From the NCBI RefSeq assembly GCF_017874715.1, contig NZ_JAGGLR010000017.1:124001-188000 (forward strand): a stretch of 64,000 bases of DNA. Direction: 5' to 3'. Each line of letters opens with the position of its first letter. Within the stretch, counting starts at the first letter, position 1. Origin of the DNA: Streptomyces iranensis (GTDB lineage Bacteria; Actinomycetota; Actinomycetes; Streptomycetales; Streptomycetaceae). This document shows, piece by piece, positions 18,329 to 26,242 of this stretch. A program made the translations under genes and the position numbers. Below the pieces are notes generated by a model. The model had not been told where the DNA came from, searched no databases, and was given only the letters and a program-made list of their open reading frames with translations.

Positions 18329-19024
18329 TCAGACGTGACCTAGAAGGTTGGCGCGGACGTCGAGGAGGTGGGCACGCATGTGCTGGCGGGCAGCCTCTGC
18401 ATCACGGTCGCTGAGAGCATCCACGATCTGCGCGTGAGCGGCTTCGTAGCGGGCACGCCGCTCGGGGCTCGCGGAGCGGCGCTTGATGTTCCCCCAGACC
18501 GGCAGGTCGCGCGCGGCGTTCATCGTGTCGAACATCCGCAGCAGCAGACCGTTGTGCGCCGCCTGGGCGATCTCGCGGTGCAGCACGGAGTCCCAGGACT
18601 CGAACTCCTCATGCGTGCCGGCCGCACTGCCCCGACTGAGCCCCCGCTGGATCTGCGCAAGGTCAGCAGGAGTCGCCTGCTGGGCAGCGAGGAAGGCGAT
18701 CTCCGGCTCGATCAGGAGCCGGGTGGCCATGATCTCGGCCGGGCTCGTCTGCAGCGCCGAGCCGGGCTCATCACTGCGTGCCGTTGATGGCGGGGCAACG
18801 AAGGTGCCCCTACCGACGTAGCGGGTGATGACCCCTTCGCGCTCCAGGGCACCCAAGGCCTGACGGATGGCCGCACGGGAGGTGCCGAGGTCGGCCGCGA
18901 GGGCCCGCTCGGTGGGCAGCCGGCTGCCGGGGGCGAGTTCGCCTCCCCGCAGCCCGTTCTCGATGAGAGCTCGCACCTGGCCGCTCACGTCTGCGGGGCC
19001 AGCGAACCCGGCGTCCTCGGTCAT
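18329..19024 (-). CDS. GntR-family regulator, FadR/FCD subfamily
   Basis: A 231-residue regulator with an N-terminal GntR winged helix (GSRLPTERALAADLGTSRAAIRQALGALEREG and GRGTFV, residues about 15-78, read in parts) and an all-helical FCD ligand domain with LLIEPEIAFLAA, FHREIAQAAHN-like LHREIAQAAHN and HAQIVDALSDRDAEAA. The start at 19024 has GGGGAGGTAGGC upstream. It is divergent from the FAH-type hydrolase gene at 19193. The intergenic gap contains a 38-bp palindrome and further AACCAAT repeats, which fit GntR operators. It should repress the hydrolase-transporter-hydrolase operon until a metabolite, probably an organic acid, is bound. Confidence 0.92.
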   Translation of the reverse strand: MTEDAGFAGPADVSGQVRALIENGLRGGELAPGSRLPTERALAADLGTSRAAIRQALGALEREGVITRYVGRGTFVAPPSTARSDEPGSALQTSPAEIMATRLLIEPEIAFLAAQQATPADLAQIQRGLSRGSAAGTHEEFESWDSVLHREIAQAAHNGLLLRMFDTMNAARDLPVWGNIKRRSASPERRARYEAAHAQIVDALSDRDAEAARQHMRAHLLDVRANLLGHV

Positions 19025-19043
19025 GCCTACCTCCCCGCTCGCG

Positions 19044-19062
19044 CAACCAATCGGAACCAATC
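19044..19062. promoter_or_regulatory. AACCAAT direct repeats near the GntR start
   Basis: CAACCAATCGGAACCAATC contains two AACCAAT units 9 bp apart, the same heptamer that forms the half-site of the palindrome at 19132-19169. It lies 20 bp upstream of the GntR start codon and could be an autoregulatory site. Confidence 0.5.
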
Positions 19063-19131
19063 TTAGTCCATCGTGTCGCGTTCGACAGGATCAAATCGGA
19101 CGCTTAGTATGACCAATACGAACCCAATCCA

Positions 19132-19169
19132 ACCCATCGCAACCAATTGGAAAATTGGTTGCGATGGGT
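19132..19169. promoter_or_regulatory. 38-bp perfect palindrome, probable GntR operator
   Basis: Arms 19132-19148 and 19153-19169 are perfectly complementary over 17 bp around GGAA. The core is CAACCAATT/AATTGGTTG. It lies between the divergent GntR and hydrolase genes, ending 23 bp before the hydrolase start, so a bound dimer would block that promoter. Confidence 0.75.
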
Positions 19170-19192
19170 ACAGTGGAGAACGAGGTACAGCC

Positions 19193-20077
19193 ATGAAGCT
19201 GGTGGCCTTTACCAACCCGGTGAGCGGGCACACGGCACTCGGCCGTCTGAACGACGAGGACCGAGTGGAGGACCTGAGCAGCGTGGTGGGTGACCGCACA
19301 CTGCTGCAGACCATCGACGAGTGGGAGCGGCTCCAGCCGGCCATCGCCGCGGCCACCAGTCTTCCGGTGGTGGACGTTGACCACCTGCGCGCTCCGATCC
19401 CGCAGCCGCGCCGCAACCTGTTCGCGGTCGGCAAGAACTACCGCGACCACGTGGAAGAGTTCGGGCGTTCCGGTTACGACCAGCCTGAGCGGTCCGGGGC
19501 ACTGCCGACGGTGCCCATCGTCTTCACGAAGGTCCCTTCCTCGGTCACGGGCCCCTACGACGCCATCGATCCGCACCGTGGGGTCACCTCGGAGTTGGAC
19601 TACGAGGCGGAGCTGGCCGTCATCATCGGACGGGGCGGTCGTGGCATCTCACGGCAGTCCGCCCTGGACCACGTGTGGGGGTACACGATCATCAACGACG
19701 TCACCGCCCGCGACCTGCAGAGGGACCACCAGCAGTGGATGCTCGGCAAGTCCCTCGACACGTTCGCCCCGATGGGTCCTTGGGCGGTCACGGCCGACGA
19801 GGTCGGCGATCCGACCCGCCTGGTGGTCTCCTCGACGGTGAACGGCGAGCCCCGTCAGCACGCGTCCGTCGCCGACCTCATCTTCGACATCCCTGAGCTC
19901 ATCAGTGTCATCTCAGCAGGGATCATGTTGCAGAGCGGCGACATCATCGCCACCGGTACTCCGGCGGGCGTCGGTGTCGGATTCACACCGCCCCGCTTCC
20001 TCAAGCCGAGCGACATCGTCGAATGCTCCATCACCGGCATGGGTTCGCTGCGCAACACCATCAGCGGCCCGGCCTGA
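19193..20077 (+). CDS. Fumarylacetoacetate hydrolase family protein
   Basis: A 294-residue FAH-family enzyme. The N-terminal small domain is followed by FAVGKNYRDHVEEFG, then SELDYEAELAVIIG with the Glu residues that bind the divalent metal, GYTIINDVTARDLQ with the Asp ligand, and IATGTPAGVGVGFTPPRFLKPSD at the C-terminal end. Members cleave C-C bonds or decarboxylate acylpyruvates, oxaloacetate or aromatic ring-fission products. The ATG at 19193 is chosen because it gives the standard MKLVAF-like opening; longer in-frame starts run through the palindromic operator. It is the first gene of an operon with the MFS and metallo-beta-lactamase-fold genes, controlled by the divergent GntR protein. 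Substrate unknown. Confidence 0.92.
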   Translation: MKLVAFTNPVSGHTALGRLNDEDRVEDLSSVVGDRTLLQTIDEWERLQPAIAAATSLPVVDVDHLRAPIPQPRRNLFAVGKNYRDHVEEFGRSGYDQPERSGALPTVPIVFTKVPSSVTGPYDAIDPHRGVTSELDYEAELAVIIGRGGRGISRQSALDHVWGYTIINDVTARDLQRDHQQWMLGKSLDTFAPMGPWAVTADEVGDPTRLVVSSTVNGEPRQHASVADLIFDIPELISVISAGIMLQSGDIIATGTPAGVGVGFTPPRFLKPSDIVECSITGMGSLRNTISGPA

Positions 20078-20141
20078 AGCCAGGCGCTGCCCCGGCGCCC
20101 ATCCGCCCCTTTGCCGTTCGATCCGTTCTGGAAGCATCGTC

Positions 20142-21387
20142 ATGCCCACCACACACGCAGCGTCCGCTGCAGCGGCCATCTCGTGTCTGCCGCCATCTCG
20201 GACTCGGTCCCGCCTCTGGATGTGGCTGGCGGCCTGGCCGGTAATCGCGGCCAGGGCTCTGTCGAATGAGCCGGCACCGCTGTACGTGCTGTGGCAGGAC
20301 CGGTTCGGTTTCGGTTCAGCCACGCTGACCCTCATCTACGCGGGCTACATCGTCGGGCTGCTGCTGGCGCTGTCCGTCGGGGGCGCGCTGGCCGACCGCT
20401 TCGGACGGCGGCCGGTGCTCGTGCCAGGCCTGCTGCTCGGCCTGATCGCATCCGTGCTGTTCATCACGGCCCGGTCCGTGGCAGTGCTGGGGGCTGCCCG
20501 TGTGCTCAGCGGCATCGCAGTGGGTGCAGTCCTGTCCGCGGGTATGGCCGCGATCTCCGACCTTGCCCCTCAAGGCCACAAACGGCTGGGCGGTCTGATC
20601 GCTTCGACGGCCATGGTGTCGGGGGCAGCATTCGGTCCTCTGCTGACCGGAGTGCTCTCCCAGTTGCTGCCCTACCCGACGGTCATGGTGTTCGTCGTGC
20701 AACTGGTCCTGCTCGTGGTGGCCCTTCCGCTGGTTGTGCGCATGCCGCTTCCTGGTCCGGGCCGCCGTGAGGGCGGGGAGGACGGGCCATGGCTACGTCT
20801 GCCGTCCGCACCGCGGCCCCACCGCGGCGCGCTGCTGGTGGGCCTTGCCGTGTTTGCTCCGGCCCTCACCGCCACAGGGTTTGTGCTGAGTCTGGGTCCG
20901 TCGCTACTGGCTCAGCTGCTGCACACCGACAATCAGTTGTTGTCCGGCGGCCTCATTGCCCCGCTGTTCTCTGCGGCCACCGGGGTTCAGTTCGTGGTCC
21001 GGCGTCTACGGATGACGGTCCCAGACCGGGGCAGCGATGACGGTGACCGGGATGGCGGCGCTGATCGCGGCGGTGGCGTTCCAGTCGGTGCCGTTGCTGC
21101 TCGCAGCTGCCGTGTTGTCCGGACTCGGCCAGGGCGCCTCGCAGTTAGGAGGGCTCTCCACACTGGCAACCGAGGTGTCATCCGCGCGACTGGCAGAGGC
21201 GAACGCGGCACTGACCGCGGGCGCATACCTCCTCGCAGGGACCCTTCCGGTAGCGGCAGGCTTCCTCAGCGACGCCTCCAGCCTGGCCGCGGGCACCAGC
21301 GCGTTCGGCATAGTCGTCGCAACTCTGACTGTCCTCGGGGCACTGACCGCCATGCGTTGCCACCCGGCCCGCAGGCCGACGGGCTGA
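20142..21387 (+). pseudogene. MFS transporter split by a frameshift
   Basis: The first frame (from ATG 20142) encodes typical MFS helices: LYVLWQDRFGFGSATLTLIYAGYIVGLLLA, then GGALADRFGRRPVL, an intact helix 2-3 loop motif, and runs to about helix eight near 20995. There the similarity jumps to another frame, which continues from about 21037 with VLSGLGQGASQLGGLSTLATEV and two more helices to the TGA at 21387. A one- or two-base indel between about 20990 and 21036 would restore a protein of roughly 410 residues. So this is either a recent pseudogene or a sequencing error. It lies between the FAH and metallo-hydrolase genes and would transport the substrate or product of that operon. Confidence 0.75.
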
Positions 21388-21506
21388 CGGGGAGCACTGA
21401 GCGGCAACCTCACGCCAGTGCCCCCTGAGCGTGCCCATCACCGCCTCGCACGCTTGCCTGTCCACCCGCTTCACCAATCCACAACACGTCCAACACTGGA
21501 GTTCTC

Positions 21507-22322
21507 ATGCGTCTCATCTCAAACGGGAAGCTGCACGCCACTTTCGAGTTCGGCGACCTGCGCGTGATCTCACTGCGCGACGGCTACGTCGACATGCCAC
21601 CCACCCGGTTGCGCGACGAGACCGGGCGCCCGCTCGACACGGTTCCGCACACGGTCCCGCTCGTCGAGGGAAACCTGCGGCTGTCGGTCAACGCCTTCCT
21701 CGTCACCGACGGGAAGCGCTCCGTCCTCATCGACACGGGCGCGTCCAACGCCTGGCACCCCACTATGGGATCGCTCCTGGAGGCCATGGCCGAAGCCGGG
21801 GTCGAGCGCAAAGACATCACGGACGTGGCCATCACTCACAATCACGGGGACCACGTCAATGGCCTCATCGCGCCCGACGGCTCGCAGGCGTTCCCTGCGC
21901 TGAAGCGCGTGTGGATCGGCGCGGGCGACGCGTCCGTGTTCCAGGGGCGGCTCGAGCCGATCCGCGACCGCGTCGTCCCTGTCGCGGAGAAGACCGCCAT
22001 CAATGATCGCGTCACCGCCCTGCCGACTCCCGGGCACACCGACGGGCACACTGTCTACGAGGTCCGCAGCAGCACTGGCGTTCTGCTCGTCTGGGGGGAC
22101 ACCGTGCACGTGCCCTCCCTGCAGTTCGAGCAGCCGGACGTGACCTGGGAACTCGATGGTGACCAGGGACAGGCCCGCAGGGCCCGCAATGCTCTTCTGG
22201 ATCGGCTGGCCGCACCGGGGCACTTTGTCGCCGGCGCCCACCTGGACTCTCCTGGAGTAGGGCTGGTAACTCGTCACGGCGACGGCTACTCCCTGGAGTA
22301 CATTGCGCAGTCGGCCTCCTGA
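21507..22322 (+). CDS. Metallo-beta-lactamase-fold hydrolase
   Basis: A 271-residue MBL-fold enzyme. The metal-binding sequence HNHGDHVNG (HxHxDH) is near residue 110, preceded by VLIDTGAS, and later PTPGHTDGH gives a further His ligand and VWGDTVH the bridging Asp. No signal peptide is seen, so it acts in the cytoplasm. Family members hydrolyse thioesters, lactones, phosphodiesters and others; the short form here resembles quorum-quenching-like lactonases and related enzymes. It follows the MFS gene by 119 bp in the same direction and probably belongs to the GntR-controlled unit. A bidirectional-looking hairpin follows. Confidence 0.9.
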   Translation: MRLISNGKLHATFEFGDLRVISLRDGYVDMPPTRLRDETGRPLDTVPHTVPLVEGNLRLSVNAFLVTDGKRSVLIDTGASNAWHPTMGSLLEAMAEAGVERKDITDVAITHNHGDHVNGLIAPDGSQAFPALKRVWIGAGDASVFQGRLEPIRDRVVPVAEKTAINDRVTALPTPGHTDGHTVYEVRSSTGVLLVWGDTVHVPSLQFEQPDVTWELDGDQGQARRARNALLDRLAAPGHFVAGAHLDSPGVGLVTRHGDGYSLEYIAQSAS

Positions 22323-22381
22323 CGGTCGGACACATCTGTCTCGATGCGGCCTAAGAGAGTCAGCGCACGGTCGCCCCGCCT

Positions 22382-22425
22382 TGCGCGCAGCACAGAGCCC
22401 GTTGCTGGACCCTGTGCTGCGCGCA
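22382..22425. terminator. Hairpin between the metallo-hydrolase and second Lrp genes
   Basis: 14-bp perfect arms (22382-22395 and 22412-22425) around a 16-nt loop, located between two convergent genes, so it can end transcription from either side. No T tract. Confidence 0.65.
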
Positions 22426-22436
22426 GCGTGAGGCTG

Positions 22437-22874
22437 TCAGGTGCCTTCGAGAGTCTTCATGATCACGAAGCTGTTGACCGTTCCCACCCCGGGCAGGGCG
22501 GCCAACTCGTTGGCGTGGAAGTCCTCGTAGGCCGACAGGTCGGCTACCCCAACTTGGAGCAGGTAGTCGAAGTTGCCGGTGATGTGGTGGCAGGCGATCA
22601 CCTCGGGCAGCTTCATCACCTCGCGTTCAAAAGCGACCACCTCCGGGCGGGTGTGCCGCATCAGGCGCACTCCGGCGAAGACGCGCAGAGCCCGGCCCAC
22701 CGCTGCCGGGTCGATCACAGCTCGGTAGCCGCGGATGACCCCGGACTCCTCGAGTTGCCGTACCCGGCGCAGGCAGGGCGACGGCGACAGACCGACCTGG
22801 GCGGCCAGCTCATTGTTGCTGATGCGTCCGTGCCGCTCGAGTACGGCCAGGATCGACTGATCCACTTCATCCAT
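22437..22874 (-). CDS. Lrp/AsnC-family transcriptional regulator (paralogue 2)
   Basis: A 145-residue Lrp-family protein starting MDEVDQSIL at the ATG at 22874; a GTG 36 bp upstream is in frame but would add a non-conserved leader. The winged helix carries LSPSPCLRRVRQLEESG, and the RAM domain has HHITGNFDYLLQVGVADLSAYEDFHA. It is strikingly similar to the Lrp at 12119-12559, far more than typical paralogues. It is divergent from the lyase gene at 23030, and the left box of the shared operator lies 12 bp upstream of its start. In Pseudomonas putida the Lrp-type MdeR is divergent from the methionine gamma-lyase gene mdeA, a similar layout. Likely a local activator responding to the imported amino acid. 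Confidence 0.93.
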   Translation of the reverse strand: MDEVDQSILAVLERHGRISNNELAAQVGLSPSPCLRRVRQLEESGVIRGYRAVIDPAAVGRALRVFAGVRLMRHTRPEVVAFEREVMKLPEVIACHHITGNFDYLLQVGVADLSAYEDFHANELAALPGVGTVNSFVIMKTLEGT

Positions 22875-22885
22875 GGCGGCAGAAT

Positions 22886-22952
22886 ATTGCTGAACAGTTC
22901 CTCCTAGCACAAGTCAGCGTCGGGCAGTAGCGCAATTCGCTGCCAAAATTGC
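22886..22952 (+). promoter_or_regulatory. Bipartite Lrp-type operator upstream of the PLP lyase gene
   Basis: ATTGCTGA at 22886-22893 is followed 46 bp on by a 21-bp palindrome at 22932-22952 beginning GCAATT and ending TGCCAAAATTGC. The long box differs at two positions from that upstream of the permease. It lies in the divergent gap between the second Lrp gene and the lyase gene, so it may serve both. Confidence 0.72.
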
Positions 22953-23029
22953 GGTTGAACGGGTCATGATGCACTCGCAACCGGTCATGCTGGATACAGA
23001 CATAATGTCGAATTTCGGAAGGGCTGGCC

Positions 23030-24214
23030 ATGCCGGGCAAGAGCACCATCACCGTTCACGCCGACCGAGAGACCCACCCCAGCCGGGCCGTGGCACCGCC
23101 CATCTATCAGACCGCGGCGTTCTCGGCCGAAGATGCGCACGCGTTCGCTGCGGGCGCCGTCGAGCCGCGCGGCAAGGACTTCTACACCCGCTTCGGCAAC
23201 CCGAACCACGCACAGGTCGCGGCCGTCGTCGCCGAGCTGGAAGGCACCGAGGCGGCACTGGTCACCGCATCCGGAATGGCCGCGATCACCACAGCGGTAC
23301 TCGCCCTGGTCTCCGCCGGCGACCATGTGATCGGGCAGAAGTCCACCTATGGCGGCACGGCCTCGGTACTGCTCAACCTGCTGCCTCGTCTGGGCGTATC
23401 GACCACGCTCGTCGACCAGCGCGACACCGAGGCGTTCGCGAAGGCCCTCACCCCGAAGACCCGGCTCATTCTGGTGGAGACCCCGAGCAATCCGCTCCTG
23501 CAGATCACCGACCTGCGTGCCGTCGCCGAGCTGGCCCGCGCTCACGGTGTGCTCACCCTGGCGGACAACACGTTCGCCACCCCGCTGAACCAGCGCCCCG
23601 CAGACCTCGGTATCGACGTGGTCTGGCACAGCGCGACCAAGTACCTCAACGGTCACTCCGACGTCTCCGCCGGCGTGGTTGCCGGACCGACCGACATCCT
23701 GAACCGCATCTGGGACACCAGCCTCCTCACCGGCGCCACCCTCGGGCCGATCGACTCCTGGCTCCTCCTGCGCGGCATACGCACCCTGCCCCTGCGCGTA
23801 CCGCGGCACAACGACAACGGTCTCGCGCTCGCCGAGGCGCTGAGCAACCACCCGGCCGTCACGCGGGTGAACTACCCCGGGCTGCCCACCCATCCCCAGC
23901 ACAAGCTGGCCATCGAGCAGATGAACGGATTCGGCGGAGTCCTCAGCGTCGAGTTCACCGGCGGGTACGACATGGCCGACGCGTTCCTCCAGGCCCTGCG
24001 CTACCCGCGCCGGTCGGCCAGCCTGGGCGGCGTGGAGTCGCTCGCCGTGCACCCGGCCTCCATGTGGGCCGGAATGCTCAGCGAGGAACAGCTCACCGAG
24101 GCCGTTCCGCCGGGACTCGTACGTCTGGCGGCCGGTACCGAGGACACCGACGACCTGGTGGCCGACGCACTCGACGCCGCCGACGCCGCGCGCAACCGAG
24201 CCACGACGGCCTGA
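23030..24214 (+). CDS. Cys/Met-metabolism PLP enzyme (cystathionine gamma-synthase/lyase type)
   Basis: A 394-residue trans-sulfuration-family enzyme. Visible are YTRFGNPN near 52-59, the PLP-phosphate loop SGMAAI at 81-86, STYGGT with Tyr107 stacking on the cofactor, LADNTFATP with Asp179, and the Schiff-base Lys204 in HSATKYLNGHSD. The residue equivalent to the Cys that marks methionine gamma-lyase (two after the Tyr) is Gly109, as in cystathionine synthases and lyases. It may eliminate from, or replace at, the gamma or beta carbon of a substituted amino acid. ATG at 23030 follows GGAAGGG. It is in an operon with the amidohydrolase (83 bp gap) behind an Lrp-type operator. The catabolic context favours a lyase. 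Confidence 0.9.
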   Translation: MPGKSTITVHADRETHPSRAVAPPIYQTAAFSAEDAHAFAAGAVEPRGKDFYTRFGNPNHAQVAAVVAELEGTEAALVTASGMAAITTAVLALVSAGDHVIGQKSTYGGTASVLLNLLPRLGVSTTLVDQRDTEAFAKALTPKTRLILVETPSNPLLQITDLRAVAELARAHGVLTLADNTFATPLNQRPADLGIDVVWHSATKYLNGHSDVSAGVVAGPTDILNRIWDTSLLTGATLGPIDSWLLLRGIRTLPLRVPRHNDNGLALAEALSNHPAVTRVNYPGLPTHPQHKLAIEQMNGFGGVLSVEFTGGYDMADAFLQALRYPRRSASLGGVESLAVHPASMWAGMLSEEQLTEAVPPGLVRLAAGTEDTDDLVADALDAADAARNRATTA

Positions 24215-24297
24215 ACGGCCGACACGGCAGCGCCCACAAGGCAGCCCGTCACCCCCACCGAAACGATCTCGTGAACCACCACGAATGAAGGGGCCCC

Positions 24298-25587
24298 ATG
24301 AAGATCCTTTTGTCCGGCGGCACCGTGGTCAGCATGGACCCGGCCGTCGGTGACCTCGAGCGCGGCGACGTCCTCATCGAGGACGGCGTGATCACCGAGG
24401 TAGCCGAACACATCGATGCTCCGGACGCCGAGGTGATCGACGCCATCGACCGGATCGTGATGCCCGGCTTCATCGACAACCATCGCCACAACTGGCAGAC
24501 GGCGTTCCGGGGCATCGGCGCCGACTGGACGTTCCCCCAGTGGGCCACCGCCATGCACGGCACGGTCAAGCCCCACTACACGCCCGAGGACGTCTACGTA
24601 GCCACGCTCCTGGGCCGACTCGAGGCGCTGCACTCCGGCATCACCACGATGCTGGACTGGTACCACGTGGCCCAGGGCCACGAGCACGAGGACGCCGCCA
24701 TCGCAGCACTGCGCGCAGCGCCCGCCCGGTCGATCTTCTGCCTCGGCGCCGGATGGGCCACCCCCGATCCCGTCGACGACGACATCCGCCGCGTGCGCGC
24801 CGAACTGACCGGGGACGGGCTGGTCACCATGGTCTTCGGCCTGCGCGGCGCCGACGACACCGGGATGGAGACCCTTGGCCGGGAGATCCAGCTGGCCGCT
24901 GAACTCGGCCTGCGCACCAGCCTGCACACCGGATCCGACGGCACCCAGCGCCCCATCGCCGACATGCACAAGCATGGGCTGCTGCGCGACACCACCACGT
25001 TCGTCCACGGCAACGGGCTCAGCGACGAGGAACTGCGCATGCTCGCCGACGCGGGCAGCTCCATCTCCATCAGCCCCGACGTCGAACTGAAGATGGGCTT
25101 CGGCGCGCCGATGACCGGCCGGGCACTCGCCGCAGGGCTGCGCCCCACGCTCTCCATCGACGTCGTCCCGTCCGTCGCCGGCGACATGTTCGCCGCGATG
25201 CGTGCTGCCTTTGCCGCACAGCGTGGCCTGGACGGCGGCCTGCGCGCCCGCGACCTCGTCGAGTTCGCGACCGTCGACGCCGCCGTGTCCTGTGGGCTGG
25301 AGGCCCGCACGGGCAGCATCACTCCCGGCAAGGACGCTGACATCATCCTGCTGCGCACGGACGATGTGACCGTCTTCCCGGTCACCGACCCGGTCGGCAG
25401 CATCGTCAGCGCCGGACACCCCGGCCTGGTCGACACAGTCCTCGTCGCCGGCCGCGTGGTCAAGCGGGACGGTGCGCTGGTTGGTGTCGACCTGCCGTCG
25501 CTGCGTTCCCGTCTGCTCGAATCACGCGACCGGATCGCCGCGGCCGCCGGCGTCCCGCTCGACGGCAGCTGGGACCCGCAGCCGTAG
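24298..25587 (+). CDS. Amidohydrolase-family protein (cytosine deaminase/chlorohydrolase type)
   Basis: A 429-residue metal-dependent hydrolase with a TIM-barrel amidohydrolase fold. The HxH metal motif is in MPGFIDNHRHNW (His62, His64), with further ligand positions in TSLHTG, TFVHGNG and the Asp in SIDVVPS. The N-terminal beta-sandwich part (SGGTVVSMDP and LIEDGVITEV) and C-terminal ITPGKDADIILL complete the composite domain. Members deaminate or dechlorinate heterocycles or open cyclic amides. It is the second gene after the PLP lyase, followed by a hairpin. Together they suggest that the substrate carries a cyclic amide, guanidino or similar group. Exact reaction unknown. Confidence 0.9.
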   Translation: MKILLSGGTVVSMDPAVGDLERGDVLIEDGVITEVAEHIDAPDAEVIDAIDRIVMPGFIDNHRHNWQTAFRGIGADWTFPQWATAMHGTVKPHYTPEDVYVATLLGRLEALHSGITTMLDWYHVAQGHEHEDAAIAALRAAPARSIFCLGAGWATPDPVDDDIRRVRAELTGDGLVTMVFGLRGADDTGMETLGREIQLAAELGLRTSLHTGSDGTQRPIADMHKHGLLRDTTTFVHGNGLSDEELRMLADAGSSISISPDVELKMGFGAPMTGRALAAGLRPTLSIDVVPSVAGDMFAAMRAAFAAQRGLDGGLRARDLVEFATVDAAVSCGLEARTGSITPGKDADIILLRTDDVTVFPVTDPVGSIVSAGHPGLVDTVLVAGRVVKRDGALVGVDLPSLRSRLLESRDRIAAAAGVPLDGSWDPQP

Positions 25588-25611
25588 TCACATCTGGGGA
25601 TGCATGAAAGG

Positions 25612-25651
25612 CCGGTGTTCCCTCTGCCCCTGGGTGTGGCGGGAACACCGG
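25612..25651 (+). terminator. Hairpin after the amidohydrolase gene
   Basis: Perfect 11-bp arms (CCGGTGTTCCC at 25612-25622 and its complement at 25641-25651) around an 18-nt loop, 24 bp after the stop. No T tract. Confidence 0.6.
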
Positions 25652-25699
25652 TCAACAACCGCAAACCGCATTGGCCGGGCGCACGCACGCCTCCCGACG

Positions 25700-26242
25700 T
25701 CAGTGCTGCACCGGCAGCACGCGGACCACACCGTCGTTGCCGGCCGACTGTCTGAGCTGTCGGTTCTCGACCTCGAGTACATGGATCACCCGCACCAGCT
25801 GCTGCACGTCCGTACGGAGCCGGTCGCGCCCCTCGCGCAGAGCCAACAGCTGCTTCTTCAGCTGGGCGTTGTGCCGCGCGAGTCCGTCGTGGGTTCTCGG
25901 CCGGGAACTCTGCATCTGCACGAGGGCGTAGAAGAGGTCCTTCAGGCCGGTGTGCTTGTGGGTGAGCTTGTTGCGCTTCAGGCCGGCTTCCGCGGCGAGG
26001 GACTTGATGGTCAGCTATCCGTCGGAATGCAGCGGGGTTCCGATGAGAAGCCGGACCATGGCGTCGCTGAGTGCCTGGATCTCGGCTGCGTCGCGCGGCT
26101 TCCCGGAGGCTGCCGAGGCAGCCATCGTGTGGACACGGCCGACTGTCTCCGCGATGACCGCAGCCGTCGGCGTCACGTCGTCGACGATGTCGGCTGCTTC
26201 CCGTTCAGTGCCGGCCGACGGAATGGCGAGGTCTGTCGTCAT
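25700..26242 (-). pseudogene. DUF6262-type transposon accessory protein with in-frame stop
   Basis: From an ATG at 26242 the minus strand reads a helical N-terminal segment (TAAVIAETVGRVHTMAASAA) up to PLHSDG, then a TAG at 26013-26015, and continues in the same frame with LTIKSLAAEAGLKRNKLTHK (helix-turn-helix-like), LKDLFYALVQMQ and a coiled coil HNAQLKKQLLALREGRDRL to a stop at 25700. In intact relatives a Gln codon (CAG) sits where the TAG is. This protein accompanies Tn554-type tyrosine recombinases (TnpC-like role). One base change would restore it, so the loss is recent, but its partner integrase is truncated. Confidence 0.7.

Noticed and set aside
22960..23029. Possible S-adenosylmethionine-type riboswitch upstream of the PLP lyase
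   Set aside because: The distance from the operator to the start is short and no SAM riboswitch stem pattern was found. The Lrp operator explains the regulation.
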